NCBI GenBank assembly: GCA_021234155.1
Contig: JAJEKV010000026.1
Coordinates: 2,232,001-2,296,000, forward strand
Length of the DNA: 64,000 nt
Reading direction: 5' to 3'
Source of the DNA: Isoetes taiwanensis
Taxonomy: Eukaryota; Streptophyta; Lycopodiopsida; Isoetales; Isoetaceae
In this document: positions 30,235 through 45,271 of the stretch, piece after piece
Layout of the letters: every line of letters starts with the position of its first letter
Position numbering within the stretch: the first letter of the stretch is position 1
The notes under the pieces: model-generated
Told to the model about the DNA's origin: nothing
Databases searched by the model: none
The model's input: the letters and a program-made list of their open reading frames with translations, nothing else
Position numbers and translations under genes: made by a program

Positions 30235-33200
30235 ATTCCCCCTTCATGTTATAATTAATACACTGTACAGAAGCCTGCAGTTCAGTAAATTTACCTTCAG
30301 GCAATGCTTTTGTCAGAAGATTTGCCAATTGTTTTGAAGTATGGACATATATCAATTTAACCAGATTCTTTCCAACCACTTCTCTGATAAAATGCAGTTC
30401 TAGATCTATATGTTTAGATCTTTCATGAAAGACTGGATCCTTAGTCATGGCAATGCAACTTGTACTGTCACAACAAAGTGTTGTGGCCTCATTCTGACTA
30501 TATCTTAACTCCATTAGAAGTCATCTTTCTCATATTACTTCTTTAGTGGCCAACACGGCAGCAGCATATTCTGCCTCAGAAATGGGAGCACCTCCTAAAA
30601 AGTTAAATAACATGATGTTGATTTCCTAGTATCCAAATCCCCTCCCCAGTCTGCATCACAATAGGCCAGTAATTGTAAATTGTCATTGCAATAGCTGATT
30701 CCATGATTCATGGTACCTTTCAAATATCTAAGAACTCTTTTGACTGCTATCCAATGATCCCTTCCGGGGTCATTATTGTATCTACTCAACATGTTTACAA
30801 CATATGCAATGTCAGGTCTAGTACAATTGGCTACATATGATAAACAACCAATCAATGACATGTATGGCACATTTTTCACATCTTCTCGTTCCTGATCTAT
30901 TGAGGGACATATTTTGGCAGAAATTTTACACCCGGGCACTATAGGAGTCTTGCAGATTTTATAATCATTCATTTTGAACTTCTTAAGCATTCCCTCTATC
31001 TGTCCTTTCTGTGTAAGTGTCAAGGTTTTAGTTGTTCTGTCCCTATGTACCTCGATGCCCAAAAATTTCTTCAGCTCACCAAGATCTGACACTTTGAATT
31101 TATTATTTAGAATATTTTTGCAATGCTTCAATACATTGACTCCCTTTGAGATCATTATATTATCATCCACATATAGAGCTATTATGCACCATTCATTTCC
31201 AATTTGATATTTATAAAGATTTTCATCATTTTGTAATTTGCTGAACCCTTGTTCTCTAAGATAAGTGTCTATACACTTATACCATTCCCTTGGAGACTGT
31301 TTGAGTCCATATACTGCTTTATTTAACTTCCAAACTTTTCCTGATCCATCTTCAACTCCTGGAGGCAGTTTCATGTAAATCTCTTCTTCCAAGTTTGCAT
31401 TCAAAAATGCTGTATTCACATCCATATTATGGATTTCAAAACTTGCTGCATTTGCAATGGACAGCAGCATCCTTATACTATTCATTTTCACTAAAGGGGA
31501 GAAAGTCTCCTCATAATATTGACCAAATTTCTGTGTAAATCCCTGAGCAACCAATCTGGCCTTAAATTTTGGAGTTATGCCATCTGCTTCTGTTTTAACC
31601 TTAAACAACCATCTATTTCCAACAATATTCTTGTCTGCAGGCATATCAACTAGTTCATAAGTATTGGTTCTACTAAAGGATTCCATTTCCTCCTTCATGG
31701 CATTTATCCACTTCTTACTGTCTGTTGAAGCTATGGCTTCATCATAGGTCTTTGGAACTGAAATATCAAGATGCATCAAAATTTCAAACAAACTAAGTAA
31801 CTCACCTCCTTTTTCTTTGAGTCTTCTACTTTTACCCATGTCATCTCGCCCAAATGTTTCCAGGTCTGCTACTGCCTCCTTTTGGAGCATTTCAGCTTCA
31901 GTCCTCTTTTTCTTCTTTGGTTGTTTATCATGATCTTCACCTTGAGAAGCAGCTGGGATTTCTGGCAGCACATGTTCAACATTAATGTCATTAGTATTTG
32001 GCAACATTTGTCTGATATTTGTGTCTTCATCCTCATCATAATCAGTGATCATTTGAGGTTTAACCTCATCACTTTCAACTCTTACCTTTTGGGTGCCCTT
32101 ACCAATAGTAGAATTTTCTTTACTATTGATCTTAGGCAGGACTTTATAAAATTGCTCCTCATCAAAGGATACATCCCTGCTTATAATAATTCTTCTCTTA
32201 CTAGGGTCATACAATCTATAAGCTTTGGATTGCTGATCATATCCAACTAGATATGTAATGTAAGCCCTGTCATCTAATTTTTTTCTTAACTCATCAGGAA
32301 CATGGACAAAAGCCAAACATCCATAGGCTTTGAGCCTTTCATAGTCTGGAGGATTTGCTGACCATAATATTTGTGGAATTTCCCCTTTAATACTTATTGA
32401 GGGCAACAAATTTTGCACATATACAGTTGCTTTAACTGCCTCTTTCCATAGAAAATTAGGTAGACCTGAGTATTTAAGCATACTTCTAACAGCATTAAGA
32501 ATTGTTCTGTTTTTCCTTTCAGCAACTCCATTTTGCTGAGGGTAAATCTACATGTTAACTGCATCTTAATACCAAGTTTATTGCAATACTGCTTGAATTC
32601 ATTTGACAGGTACTCACCTCCTCTGTCTGAGCGTAAACATTTGATTCTCCTTCCAGTTTCCAGCTGAACCTCATTTACATAAAGCTTAAATGCTTGCAAG
32701 GCTAGATCTTTAGTACTCAAGTAATAAACTTTGGCCATTCTGCTATAATCATCAATAAATCTCATAAAATACCTTTTTCCCTGATAAGCTAGTCACGTTT
32801 AAAGGTCCACACAAATCAGTATGAATCAAATCAAGAACTCCTTTTGCTCTTTTTGTTGACTTCTTAAAAGGAAATCTTGTGTGCTTACCTACTAAAACAC
32901 ATCCTACACATTTGAACTGTTCATCTTTTAATTCAGTGCCCTTGATCAGTCCTTTATTCATCATAAGTTGCACGGTCTTAGAGTTCACATGACACATCCT
33001 CTCATGCCAGGTTTTAATGTTTGCACAAGTTACAACATTCAAGCTAGGAAGACACTGATCTATGTTCAAACCAAATAAGTTGCCAACTCCTTTCCCAATA
33101 AATTTCAATTGATTATTGAAAAACACTTTACATTGCAATTTCTCAAACAACACCGTGTAGCCAAGATCTACCAATTGGCATACTGAAATCAGATTTCTAA

Positions 33201-33351
33201 TTAATCCTGGTATACACAATACATCCTCTAGTTTGACAGCCTTCCCATCTAGGTCAAATAATTCAAGTATCCCAGTATCTTCAATTTCTTGCAGATCTCC
33301 ATTTCCCAGCTGAACATGTCCCCCTTTTGCTTTTCTGCAGTTCTTTAATAA
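30230..33351 (-). pseudogene. Copia integrase, reverse transcriptase and RNase H, broken
   Basis: On the minus strand the order is pre-integrase (WHERMCHVNSKTVQLM), integrase core (DLIHTDLCGPL, RFIDDYSRMAKVYY, LRSDRGGEYLSNEF), RT (FKARLVAQGFTQKFGQYYEE, DVNTAFLNANLEEEIY, LYVDDNIMIS) and RNase H (YCDADWGGDLDTRKSTS). It ends with LLTKALPEGKF near the stop at 30230. Breaks occur between the integrase blocks (about 32765 and 32480-32540) and before the last RNase H block (about 30595). The upstream protease is separated by the nested element at 33352-37639. Confidence 0.85.
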
Positions 33352-34078
33352 GACGAGTTTGCAATAATAGACAGCTTCAACTTGCAGCCACAAGATAAAC
33401 ACAAGGAAAATAAAATTCAGTATTCAGAATTATACAACCGGCTTAGAGCCGAAACAATTTGATAAGAGCTTCTTGTCCACCCAACCGGGTTCAAGCATGC
33501 ACAGGAAATCGTTATCCTGCCACCTTCAAGAATCTTCTCTTAAAGCAGCAAGGCGGTACTAGCAAAGGGCTGTGGTTGGTATGGCAGTAATCTAGCGCAG
33601 GACCAAAGGCAGGTAGCAGAGCTAAATCGGAAGCTTTAGGAATAACAGCTTAGCAAGGCTGGATCGATTGATTGGAGGCTAGCTTCCTCTCTTATTTATA
33701 CAAACAAAAAGGTATGTTTCCGAATTGCCTTTCTTGCCGATAATAGCTTCTTAGAATAGAATAGAACAAAGGGAATCACACAAAAGGGAAATCATCCGGA
33801 ATAGCTTAGGTGCTCCCTTTTTCGGCTGGAAATAGATAAAGACTGGCAGATAAAGGGAAATTGGCTTAAAATAGAAGAGATTTGGCGTTGCCTCAGCAGA
33901 TCCGGCAGCATTCCAGCAAATCGGCAGACTTCGTTGCCGATTTTGATCCAACAGTTCGGCAGCCCGTTATCAGCCACCTTATGACTTTTAACAAATATGT
34001 TTTCTCTAATGGTTTCCATACGCCCTTTGCCATTAACCCTTGCTGGCTTGAACCACTCCCCCGAGCCGCTCTGTATCA
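33352..34078 (-). repeat. 3' LTR of the nested element
   Basis: 727 bp, matching 35747-36071 and 37252-37639 with scattered substitutions. It retains 14-15 bp (GGCTAGCTTCCTCT) that the other LTR lost at the LINE insertion. Confidence 0.85.
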
Positions 34079-34487
34079 AGTCCTTCCCTTCTTTCAGTCG
34101 ATCGACCTCGATCGCTCTATATCCCTGAAAGAAATTCCATCAAAACCCTTGTCATGAAAAGAGGTGTATTGGTCCTTCCCTTCTTAAGGCCAATCTCCTT
34201 TCCCTGGGAATGTTCTTTTTCTGATCCTCCAAGGCAGGATCCGCGCTTGGACAGAAAAATCTCCATGCTGATCCATCAAGTAGGCGTCCCTCACTTGAAC
34301 AGTCATGGCATCCCCAGCCCTTTTTGATATTCCTGGTAGGTTCCCCCGCTACTCAGACAGAAAGTAAATCCCTTTCTAAAAAGAAAGATAGTTTCCTTCC
34401 ACTAGGAAGCAATAAAAATTTTATTTATTCAAAAAAAATCACATACATTCAAATAGTTATGCATAACGTACTAAAACTCAAACCAAA
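34079..34487. other. Internal non-coding part of the nested element
   Basis: Lies between the gag stop and the 3' LTR; it begins (minus strand) with AT-rich sequence and ends in the tract AAAGAAGGGAAGGACT before the LTR. No pol domains could be read in any frame. Confidence 0.5.
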
Positions 34488-35696
34488 CTAAGATAAATGA
34501 CCGATAGTTAATCGGCTTCTTTCAAACTCCCTGACTACAGCTTTGTCAGCAGCTTTGTCAGCTTTCCCATGAGAACTGTCAGATGTTTCTGCAATAGTAT
34601 GCATTAACACTTTTCCTTTGTCTTCCTTGCTCTTGGGAACTTCAATTTCAGTTTGAGGCTTGTATGTAGGTGTCTGCCTTTTTGGGCAAGAAGCTTTGAA
34701 GTGAGGTCCACCACATATGTAACAACATCTTTCCGGTGCATTTGCCCGTTCCTGAGTCATACGTTGTTATGTATCCATGTTCCTGTTATTCGAGTCCCTA
34801 CGATCATCATTGAACCTAACTCTTTTTGCTCCGTTATTGTTCGCCCTATCAGTGTTGCGCTTGCCATTATTTTCCCTGGGGTACCCTTTCCATATGTCAT
34901 ACTTTGCTCCCTTAGGATTAAATTTTCTCTCCGCAGCTTCAGCTTTCCGTACCGCTTCGTCCAATGTTTGGGGTTCAATAAGCCTAAGCTCTGCATATAA
35001 CTCATCTCTTAACCCAGAAATATATTTCCTTGTTAACTCTTTATCGCTGAGACCTTCCATTTGAACCGACAAATGGTTAAATTTGCTTGTGTACTGGTAA
35101 ACTGATTCTCGTTCTCCTTGTGTGAATATATCCCATTCCCTTCGGAGATCTACAAAATAGCTTGCAGGTAAATTATGGCTTTCGAAGGCTCTTTTAAATT
35201 CCTGCCATGTTTTAATCACCGGGGCCATTCTCTTCCTTCCCTGCCACCAAATTCGGGCGATGTCAGTAAGGTATTTATCCATTGCTTGAAGTTTCTACAA
35301 CTCAGTGGCTCCAACTCGTTCAAAAAAACTTTCCCATGCAACTAAGAATCCCATAACTGTAGGGGGACTCCTCTTTTCCCCTGAAAAAGTCGGCATGCCC
35401 TCCACTTTTTGCAGCCATTTAATCCTGGCAGAAGCATTAACTGGATTAGGAGAATTTGGCGGGGAATTCACAGGCGGCGGTGGATTAACAGGTGGAGGTT
35501 GATTTGGAAGTGGAGGCTGGGAGTTGCTAGGTAAGAATCCGTAGAGCAAAGCTATTTGCTCCAACTTGGTTTGATAATCTTGCTCAGATGTAGGCGGTGG
35601 TAAAGCGATTTGATTAGCAATTTGTTTGGCTATAAAATCCGCAGTTCTTAATGCCTGCTGGTACTGTTGATCAGAGATATTAAAGCGGCTGGCCAT
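34488..35696 (-). pseudogene. Gypsy-type gag protein (Retrotrans_gag and CCHC knuckle) of the nested element
   Basis: From an ATG at 35696 the minus strand encodes a Gln/Pro-rich N-terminus with PPPVNPPPPVNSPPNSP, then the capsid-like domain (ARIWWQGRKR, WQEFKRAFESHNLPASYFVD, QYTSKFNHLS, YISGLRDELYAEL) and one zinc knuckle CYICGGPHFKASCPKR (CX2CX4HX4C). The fold is that of Ty3/gypsy gag and not of the Copia it sits in. Stops near 35293 and 34757 split the frame into three pieces. Gag of a TR-GAG element would package its own RNA while borrowing enzymes from a partner; that is class knowledge. Confidence 0.75.
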
Positions 35697-35736
35697 TGCA
35701 CAGGATATGAAATAGAAACCTGGCTCTGATACCACT

Positions 35737-37639
35737 TGATACAATTGACGAGTTTGCAATAATAGACAGCTTCAACTTGCAGCCACAAGATAAACACAAG
35801 GAAAATAAAATTCAATATTCAGAATTATACAACCGGCTTAGAGCCGAAACAACTTGATAAGAGCTTCTTGTCCACCCAACCGGGTTCAAGCATGCACAGG
35901 AAATCGTTATCCTGCCACCTTCAAGAATCTTCTCTTAAAGCAGCAAGGCAGTACTGGCAAAGGGCTGTGGCTGGTATGGCAGTAATCTAGCGCAGGACCA
36001 AAGGCAGATAGCAGAGCCAAATCAGAAGCTTTAGGAATAACAGCTTAGCAAGGCTGGATCGATTGATTGGATAGGGATGCCCAATCTCTCCCACACTGTT
36101 TGGTCTGTATATTATTCGGTTGGAGAGATGCCTTGCTGACAATGGAGGCAATCACCAGGCAGCTGATCTATGCTAATGATATGGACCTCCTGGCTCACAC
36201 TCAGGCAGACATACAACACCATCTCGATGCCCTGGACACATTTTTTCGGGCGACTGACATATGCGTCAACTTGGCCAAGACCAAGGTGGTCCTCATATCG
36301 TCTTCACGCCAACAAAGGCCCCCAATCTTCACTTATCATGGCCAAAATGTTGAAATGGTACCCACTTATAAATATTTGGGGGTGGAGTATATTTGGGGGT
36401 GGAGTCCCCGTCTTCCATGAACTGGGACAATTCCATCCAGCTGCGAGCCGCAACAGGTTGAAAAGCACCCTATGCAATGTAGAGCAATAGCCACAAGGCA
36501 GAGCTATATGATTGGGTCCACTAGTCGCACATATTCAAGGTATTAGTAGAACGTGTGCTTTTGTATGGGGTCGAGGTCTGGGGCCCGGTGGTTTCTCTCG
36601 CCACTTGGAATGACTTGGAGCAGGTGCAGAAAGTTTTTTTGGCGCGGGCCCTGGAGGTAAAGTCCACAGTTCCATGCCAGATATTGTTGCAGGAAACAAG
36701 TTTCATGCCTTTTTAGAGGGGGGTCATTGACAGACACATCATCTACTTCCAGAAGGTGGTTAGTATGGATGATACTCGCCTCCCTAACCTCGCTTACACT
36801 GTGGCAATAGGGCTCAACGCCTAAATGCCGGCTGGCGAGAAAAGAGAGCTCAAAGGCTGGCCAGATGGAATGTGCAGGAGCATAGGTACATCCAAACGGA
36901 GGCAGATCGCCATAGCCTCAGACAATACCTTGATAATGCTTTCTCAGCATGCTATGGAATGCCAGCACCCTTGAACAGGTCAAGATGGCACATTACCAAT
37001 GCCATATAAATCCCATGCTGGAGCGGGGCCCGCAATACTATCTGTGCACTCATCTACCCATGAAAAAGTGCAGAACCATTGCCTCTATCCGCACAGGAGC
37101 ACACCATCTCGAGATTGAGACGGGGAGATGGATTGGGAAGTCACGCTAGGAGAGGCTTTACGTTGCCGTTGTGGAAGACGAATGCCACACCCTTCAGAGT
37201 TGTACGATATAATGACATTCAGACACGCTATGCTGGCCAGCCTTTGCATCGCTTATTTATACAAACAAAAAGGTATGTTTTCGGATTGCCTTTCTTGCCG
37301 ATAATAGCTTCTTAGAATAGAATAGAACAAAGGGAATCACACAAAAGGGAAATCATCCGGAATAGTTTAGGTGCTCCCTTTTTCGGCTGGAAATAGATAA
37401 AGACTGGCAGATAAAGGAAAATTGGCTTATAATAGAAGAGATTTGGCGTTGCCTCAGCAGATCCGGCAGCATTCCAGCAAATCGGCAGACTTCGTTGCCG
37501 ATTTTGATCCAACAGTTCGGCAGCCCGTTATCAGCCGCCTTATGACTTTTAACAAATATGTTTTCTCTAATGGTTTCTATACGCCCTTTGCCATTAACCC
37601 TTGCTGGCTTGAACCACTCCCCCGAGCCGCTCTGTATCA
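35737..37639 (-). repeat. 5' LTR of the nested element, interrupted by LINE sequence
   Basis: The LTR is in two parts, 35737-36071 and 37252-37639, separated by about 1.2 kb of LINE reverse transcriptase sequence. Compared with the other LTR about 14 bp of target were lost at the junction. Confidence 0.85.
36072..37251 (+). pseudogene. LINE reverse transcriptase fragment inside an LTR
   Basis: Plus-strand frames give GCPISPTLFGL, LIYANDMDLLAHTQAD (an altered YADD box), ATDICVNLAKTKVV, TYKYLGVEY and, near the right end, a remnant of the Cys/His finger (DECHTLQSCTIYNDI). The piece starts in the middle of RT and stops inside the finger. It has no poly(A), no (TC)n and no target duplication, and replaces about 14 bp of LTR. 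This is not a normal LINE insertion; capture during break repair is more likely. Several stops and frameshifts are present. Confidence 0.7.
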
Positions 37640-38765
37640 ATGTCACTGTCCTCTTAGCTCCTGAATCTATAATCATCATGTTATGATTATTTGCATCATG
37701 CATTAAATGAAATAATTTAGAACAACTTACCTCCTCGTCTTCATTTTGTTCACCCTCATCTTTTCGTGCTTCTTGAGTCAAGTTTAAGGTAGGATTGGCC
37801 TTGCTTGTTGCTTTCCCTTTAAAGGTTGAGCTTCCTCGATTACCCCTGCCCCTGCCTTTTCCCTTGAGATTCTGCCCCTTTGGACTTGAGCAGTTTGAAG
37901 CAAAATGCCCTTTGCCTTCACAATTGTAACATATAATTTCCTTCCTTCCCTTGGGATAATCTGCCTTTAAGTGACCATAGTTGTTACAATTGTAACAAGG
38001 TCCTATTCTGTCTCTGTCTGCATTTTCTTTCTTCCCTTTAAATTTTCCTGTGTATAGTACCTCAGTAGACTGATCTTTCTCTTCTTGTCCAATTTGCTTT
38101 TGTTCAAATTCAGTCCTTATCATTTGAATTGCATGCTCTTTTGTTTATATGTTTCTTAACAAAGTAGCCAGATATGCATTATGAGATACGGCAGGCAACT
38201 GATACTGCTCATTTAATATCACACCTGCTCCTTCCAAGTCTGCTATGATAGAATCAAATTTTTCAAGAAAATCTGTTATATTGTCTTTTTCATGCAACTT
38301 TAAGTTCCTTAGTTGTTTCTCCAAAACATCTATCTGGGATGAAGTTTTAGCCTCATAATTTTTAATCGTATAGGACCACATTTCATTAGGACTCAGACCT
38401 CTGAGTTTAAGTTTGATCACAGAACTAACCTTGCAGCATATTATAGCCTGAGCTTCCTTGATCTTCAACTCTTCATCATCCTGAGGGCTTGTTGCAATCA
38501 CTGCACCTTCTCTCCCTCTGCTTGTTTCAACATCTCCACCAACTGTGGAGCCCTTCCTACTCGAGCTTGAACTAGCTCCTCCTATATTTGCTGATCCTGC
38601 ACTCACATTAGTAACAGAACGTCTAACAGAATGTGGATCAACCAAATACCTTAGATTCTCAAACTCTAAAACCTCCTGAATGCTTTGTTTCCATATTTGA
38701 AACCCACTTTCTCCTTTGAACACTTCTATAGCATTAAGCAAGTTAGCACCAAACCTGCTTGACAT
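37640..38765 (-). pseudogene. Copia gag and start of protease (old element)
   Basis: Minus strand from ATG 38765: an N-terminal gag domain (LNAIEVFKGESGFQIWKQSI), a Ser-rich insert, the UBN2-like block (LRGLSPNEMWSYTIKN, LHEKDNITDFLEKFDSI), then two zinc knuckles (CYNCNNYGHLKADYPKG, in which the last Cys is Tyr, and CYNCEGKGHFASNC), an acidic linker and the protease motif MMIIDSGAKRTVT. The frame breaks near 38145. The nested element begins immediately after the protease motif; the other half of the protein resumes at 33351 with LLKNCRKAKGGHVQLGNG. Confidence 0.8.
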
Positions 38766-38792
38766 AGTTATTTGCCTTCAATTGGATCTACA

Positions 38793-38804
38793 GCTCTGAT
38801 ACCA
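38793..38804 (-). promoter_or_regulatory. Primer-binding site of the old Copia element
   Basis: The minus strand reads TGGTATCAGAGC, one base after the 5' LTR, complementary to initiator Met tRNA. Confidence 0.8.
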
Positions 38805-38805
38805 A

Positions 38806-38998
38806 TGAAGAAATCTAAGCAATGAAATGCTATTCAATTTATCTATTCAACCTATCAAATGAATAGATCTAGCAATTAGCAAACAATTTTCAATGCCCCC
38901 TTAAACAAATCCTTTGAATAACTTCAATAGTCAATTATTCACTCAACCATTAAAAATGCTACAGTAAAACAACTGTAGCTAAGGTATTGACTTTAACA
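38806..38998 (-). repeat. 5' LTR (remnant) of the old Copia element
   Basis: Matches 29738-29930 almost base for base. At 38999 the sequence changes abruptly to LINE reverse transcriptase. Confidence 0.8.
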
Positions 38999-40644
<1,646 letters not shown>

Positions 40645-40646
<2 letters not shown>

Positions 40647-40836
40647 CGTCGGCTGCTCGATCATTTTTTGTCTCTTGTCATATACGGCGAGAGACAATTT
40701 TTATACGTATGTGCACGAGAGATGACGAGAGACAATTATCTCTCGCACACTAACTGGCCCAGTTTGGCCTAGTTTGGCCTAAAATTCCTATACCGGCCGG
40801 AATATTTTTTATTGCCTTTAGTTTTGGATCCCTTTC
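40645..40836 (+). repeat. Repeat family flanking (TC)n, copy 1
   Basis: After a variable start, the segment with GTGCACGAGAGATGA, GAGAGACAATTATCTCTCGC, ACTGGCCCAGTTTGGCCTA, CCTATACCGGCCGGAATATT and GCCTTTAGTTTTGGATCCCT is shared almost exactly with 48735-48928. Both follow a (TC)n tract that ends a LINE copy. Confidence 0.85.
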
Positions 40837-42067
40837 TTAGCTACGACAACAAATCTAAAAGGTTATGCTCCCGGATTGCCGTTGTTCAACCAAAAGCTGA
40901 GCAAATCAGCTTAGATGCATAGTTTACTCCGGATAAAACCCCTTGGACTCTGCCTAAATTTTGTACCGCTGGAGCTTGGGATAAATCCGGCGATGGCAGA
41001 TTCAATGATTTCCTAAATTTTAAAGCCCCCTTTAAATCCTTTCCACGACAGGGCTTCGGATTGCAGATTTTCGGATTCTAGATGGTTTGCAGTTTGGGTC
41101 ACCTTGTTTTATCTGACAAAGTATCGTAATATGGCTTTGGATATATAAAAGATATGAATCATTGGAGTGATCCATAACAATTGATATCAGAGCCTAGCTA
41201 TTCTTCATGTTTGCAAGTCATCCGGTTGATGCTGGAGATTACAAACTGGAATAGAGATTCTTATTCTTGCTATTCTTGAGGTTTGCAAGTCAACTAGTTG
41301 GTGACGTGATTGCAAACTGGAATAGAAACCCTTATCATGAGAACCCAAATGATTTCTCTCTATGAATCTAATTTATTTGATATATTCTTACCAATCTATC
41401 CTTTTAAAAGCAAGAGAGCCTTTTACAGTAGCCCTTGAATATCTATATGGCGGATTCTTTTTGTTGCAGGAAACATATATGAATTTATTAGGTACAGGTG
41501 ATTCGGAATAAGTAGTCGGAACTAAGCCTATCCTATCTTATCAATCCGTTTGTGCCAAAATGGATCTCCTTCACATCAAGCCTAACCAAAGCTGACAATC
41601 TATCTCCTTGGCCAAGATGGACCTCTGATACCTATAGTAGATGAATCTATTTCTATCTTATTGTTTAAATTTGGTTTTTCCGGGGTTCCAAAAACTTTTT
41701 GGAATTTTCCCTTCACTTGATTTCCTAAGGTTTCGAGCCTTTTGGCCGCCGGAGAAAAATTCCGATTTGCCAAAAATCGGACAAATTTCCTTGGCCTTCA
41801 TTTGGGGTTTCAATTTTTCCCCTTTCTGATTTCGGCCCTTCCAATCCGGCATGCCCTTCTAATCAGAGATGCATTTTTTTCTACGATTTCTAAACTTTGC
41901 CTTATCCCTTCTAAGGCTTCAGCGTTGCAGCTGTCGAAGTGTGCATGTTAGCCATATGGATTGGCATGCTTATATATTTTTGCATTCGGTTCTTCAGATG
42001 GGAGATCCGATTGCATCGCCATGTTTTTGACCTTCATCAAACATCAGATGTACTGAGGCGTTTCAAA
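40837..42067. other. Non-coding interval with a possible LTR and primer-binding-site remnant
   Basis: TTGATATCAGAGCC at about 41172-41185 differs by one base from the usual Copia/Gypsy primer-binding site. It is preceded by TATATAAAAGATATG (about 41145) and a CATAACA end. This may be the inner edge of an old plus-strand LTR. No coding domains follow. The rest is AT-rich. Confidence 0.35.
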
Positions 42068-43853
<1,786 letters not shown>

Positions 43854-43919
43854 AGGGAATTGCGGGAGGTCTTCGCATACGAGAGCAACGGCAACGAGAG
43901 CTGTTGGATAGGCATATTC

Positions 43920-45262
43920 ACCCCTTATTCCTTAATCTACACCGTACATAAAGTTCCTCGTTTGTGGGGTATGCAAGTACAAAATTTGCTATACTGTATA
44001 ACAAGATTCGCAAAATACTATAAGATTTCAAGCGGAATACTATATGGTGTTGATTTCGTACGTGCAAAATACAATTATGAGGGCGCTCGCTGCCCTACGT
44101 CACCCCCCATGTGAATATGCACCCAAACCAAAGGGGGTTTAAGGGGGATTTTAATTTAAATGTGTTGGACCCAATGGTTGTGTTAACTAATGTCAATGGC
44201 AGTTATGTGTTGGTTGTTAATGTCAATGGTTGTTATGTGTTGGGGAATTTAATTTTTATATGTTGGATGTTAATAGTTTGTGTTGCAAAAAAAAATTTGG
44301 CCCCTTCGGGGCCTTAGGGACGTCACCCCGGGTGTGACAAAAATTTTAGAATTCAAACCAGAAAAAAACTAGAATTCATTTGAGAATTTCATCACCTGTA
44401 GCTTTTGAATTTGATCACAATAAAACAAATAGAACATAAGTAAAAGTTACCATAAAGATAGAGCAGATTGATCCCATTATTCTGAAAGTCATAAAGTTTG
44501 CAACACCCATATACAAACATTTTTCAACTGGAATTTAACAGCAGCCTTTGGCTTCCATGGATTCTTGTGGTGAGAAACCAAAGTGGGAAACTTTTCTGCT
44601 TGTTAGCACAAGGATCTAGAAGCCTTGGAATTTGCTTAATAACTGCCTCAAAATCTAAAAATGCATAGTAATCTTTTGCAAGCTTCATTCAGAATGAGCC
44701 ATAAAACAATATCCAATAGCGCAATCCTGTATTAATCAGTTGGTAGGATGTGAAAGCCTACCAAACCCGGCCGAAAAATTGCTGTTTTAGCATAGATAAC
44801 TTAACCAAACATATCCATATCATACACTATCAAAAAGATCTCGGAGAGAGCTTTCCAACGCAATAAAAATCATCTCAAACAGAGCTCTGGATCAAAAGTT
44901 ATGATAAGAAATGTGTTGCCGGCGGGGAAACTGCACTACATGCGCCCTTCAAGCCCTTCATGTGCCCATTATGCACCACACACACAAAAAGAGGGCTTTT
45001 GTTGTGAGCCATTGGTTGTTGATCATTGAAAAAAAAGGCTAAAATCAATGGCCCTTCATGTGCATGCACCACACGCACCAAAAAAGGGCTTTTGTTGTGA
45101 GCCATTGGTTGTTGACCATTGAAAAAAAAAAAGCTAAAATCAATGGCTCAGAAATGGTGCACTCTAGATGTACGCATTAGTACATCCATTTGAATACATC
45201 ACGAAATCATAGGAAAACCTTAGTGAAAAGCATACAAAAACACAAAGAAAACCCCCTGGTAT
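43920..45262. other. Non-coding insert between ORF1 and ORF2 of LINE copy 3
   Basis: About 1.3 kb with no LINE coding sequence. Features: an (AATGTCAATGG..GTTATGTGTTGG) pair at about 44190-44245; the hairpin GGCCCCTTCGGGGCC (about 44299) followed by GTCACCCCGGGTGTGAC (about 44323); and a tandem pair at 44950-45146. Ordinary L1-type elements have a short spacer here, so at least part is probably a later insertion; ends not defined. Confidence 0.4.
44950..45146. repeat. Tandem duplication of about 105 bp
   Basis: Both copies contain GCACCACAC, GGGCTTTTGTTGTGAGCCAT, TGGTTGTTG and GCTAAAATCAATGG. The second copy is slightly shorter at its start and has a longer A-run. Confidence 0.8.
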
Positions 45263-45271
45263 TATGCTACA

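Larger units (their letters stand above)
33352..37639 (-). mobile_element. Nested gag-only LTR retrotransposon (TR-GAG type)
   Basis: Two LTRs of about 725 bp lie at 33352-34078 and 35737-37639; the latter is interrupted by LINE sequence at 36072-37251. On the minus strand the LTR starts TGATACAGAGCGG and ends TTGTATCA. The 5' LTR (right) is followed by primer-binding site TGGTATCAGAGCC (35722-35734), then a gag coding region, then a purine-rich tract before the 3' LTR (left). No protease, RT or integrase is present, which matches the described non-autonomous TR-GAG class. It sits inside the protease region of the old Copia, right after its IIDSGA motif. The left LTR lacks the last 10 bp of its outer end, so the target duplication is not visible. 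Confidence 0.75.
29738..38998 (-). mobile_element. Old, decayed Ty1/copia element with a nested insertion
   Basis: The element lies on the minus strand. Its 5' LTR remnant is at 38806-38998, followed by a primer-binding site (reverse complement TGGTATCAGAGC at about 38793-38804), gag (38765 downward), protease, then a nested element (33352-37639), then integrase, RT and RNase H down to 30230, a G-rich polypurine tract, and the 3' LTR. The left LTR most likely spans 29738-30234. Only its left 193 bp have a counterpart on the right, where the LTR stops at 38998 and LINE sequence begins. An alternative is a 193-bp LTR, since 38806-38998 itself has TG...CA ends. Stops and frameshifts show it is inactive. 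Confidence 0.8.
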
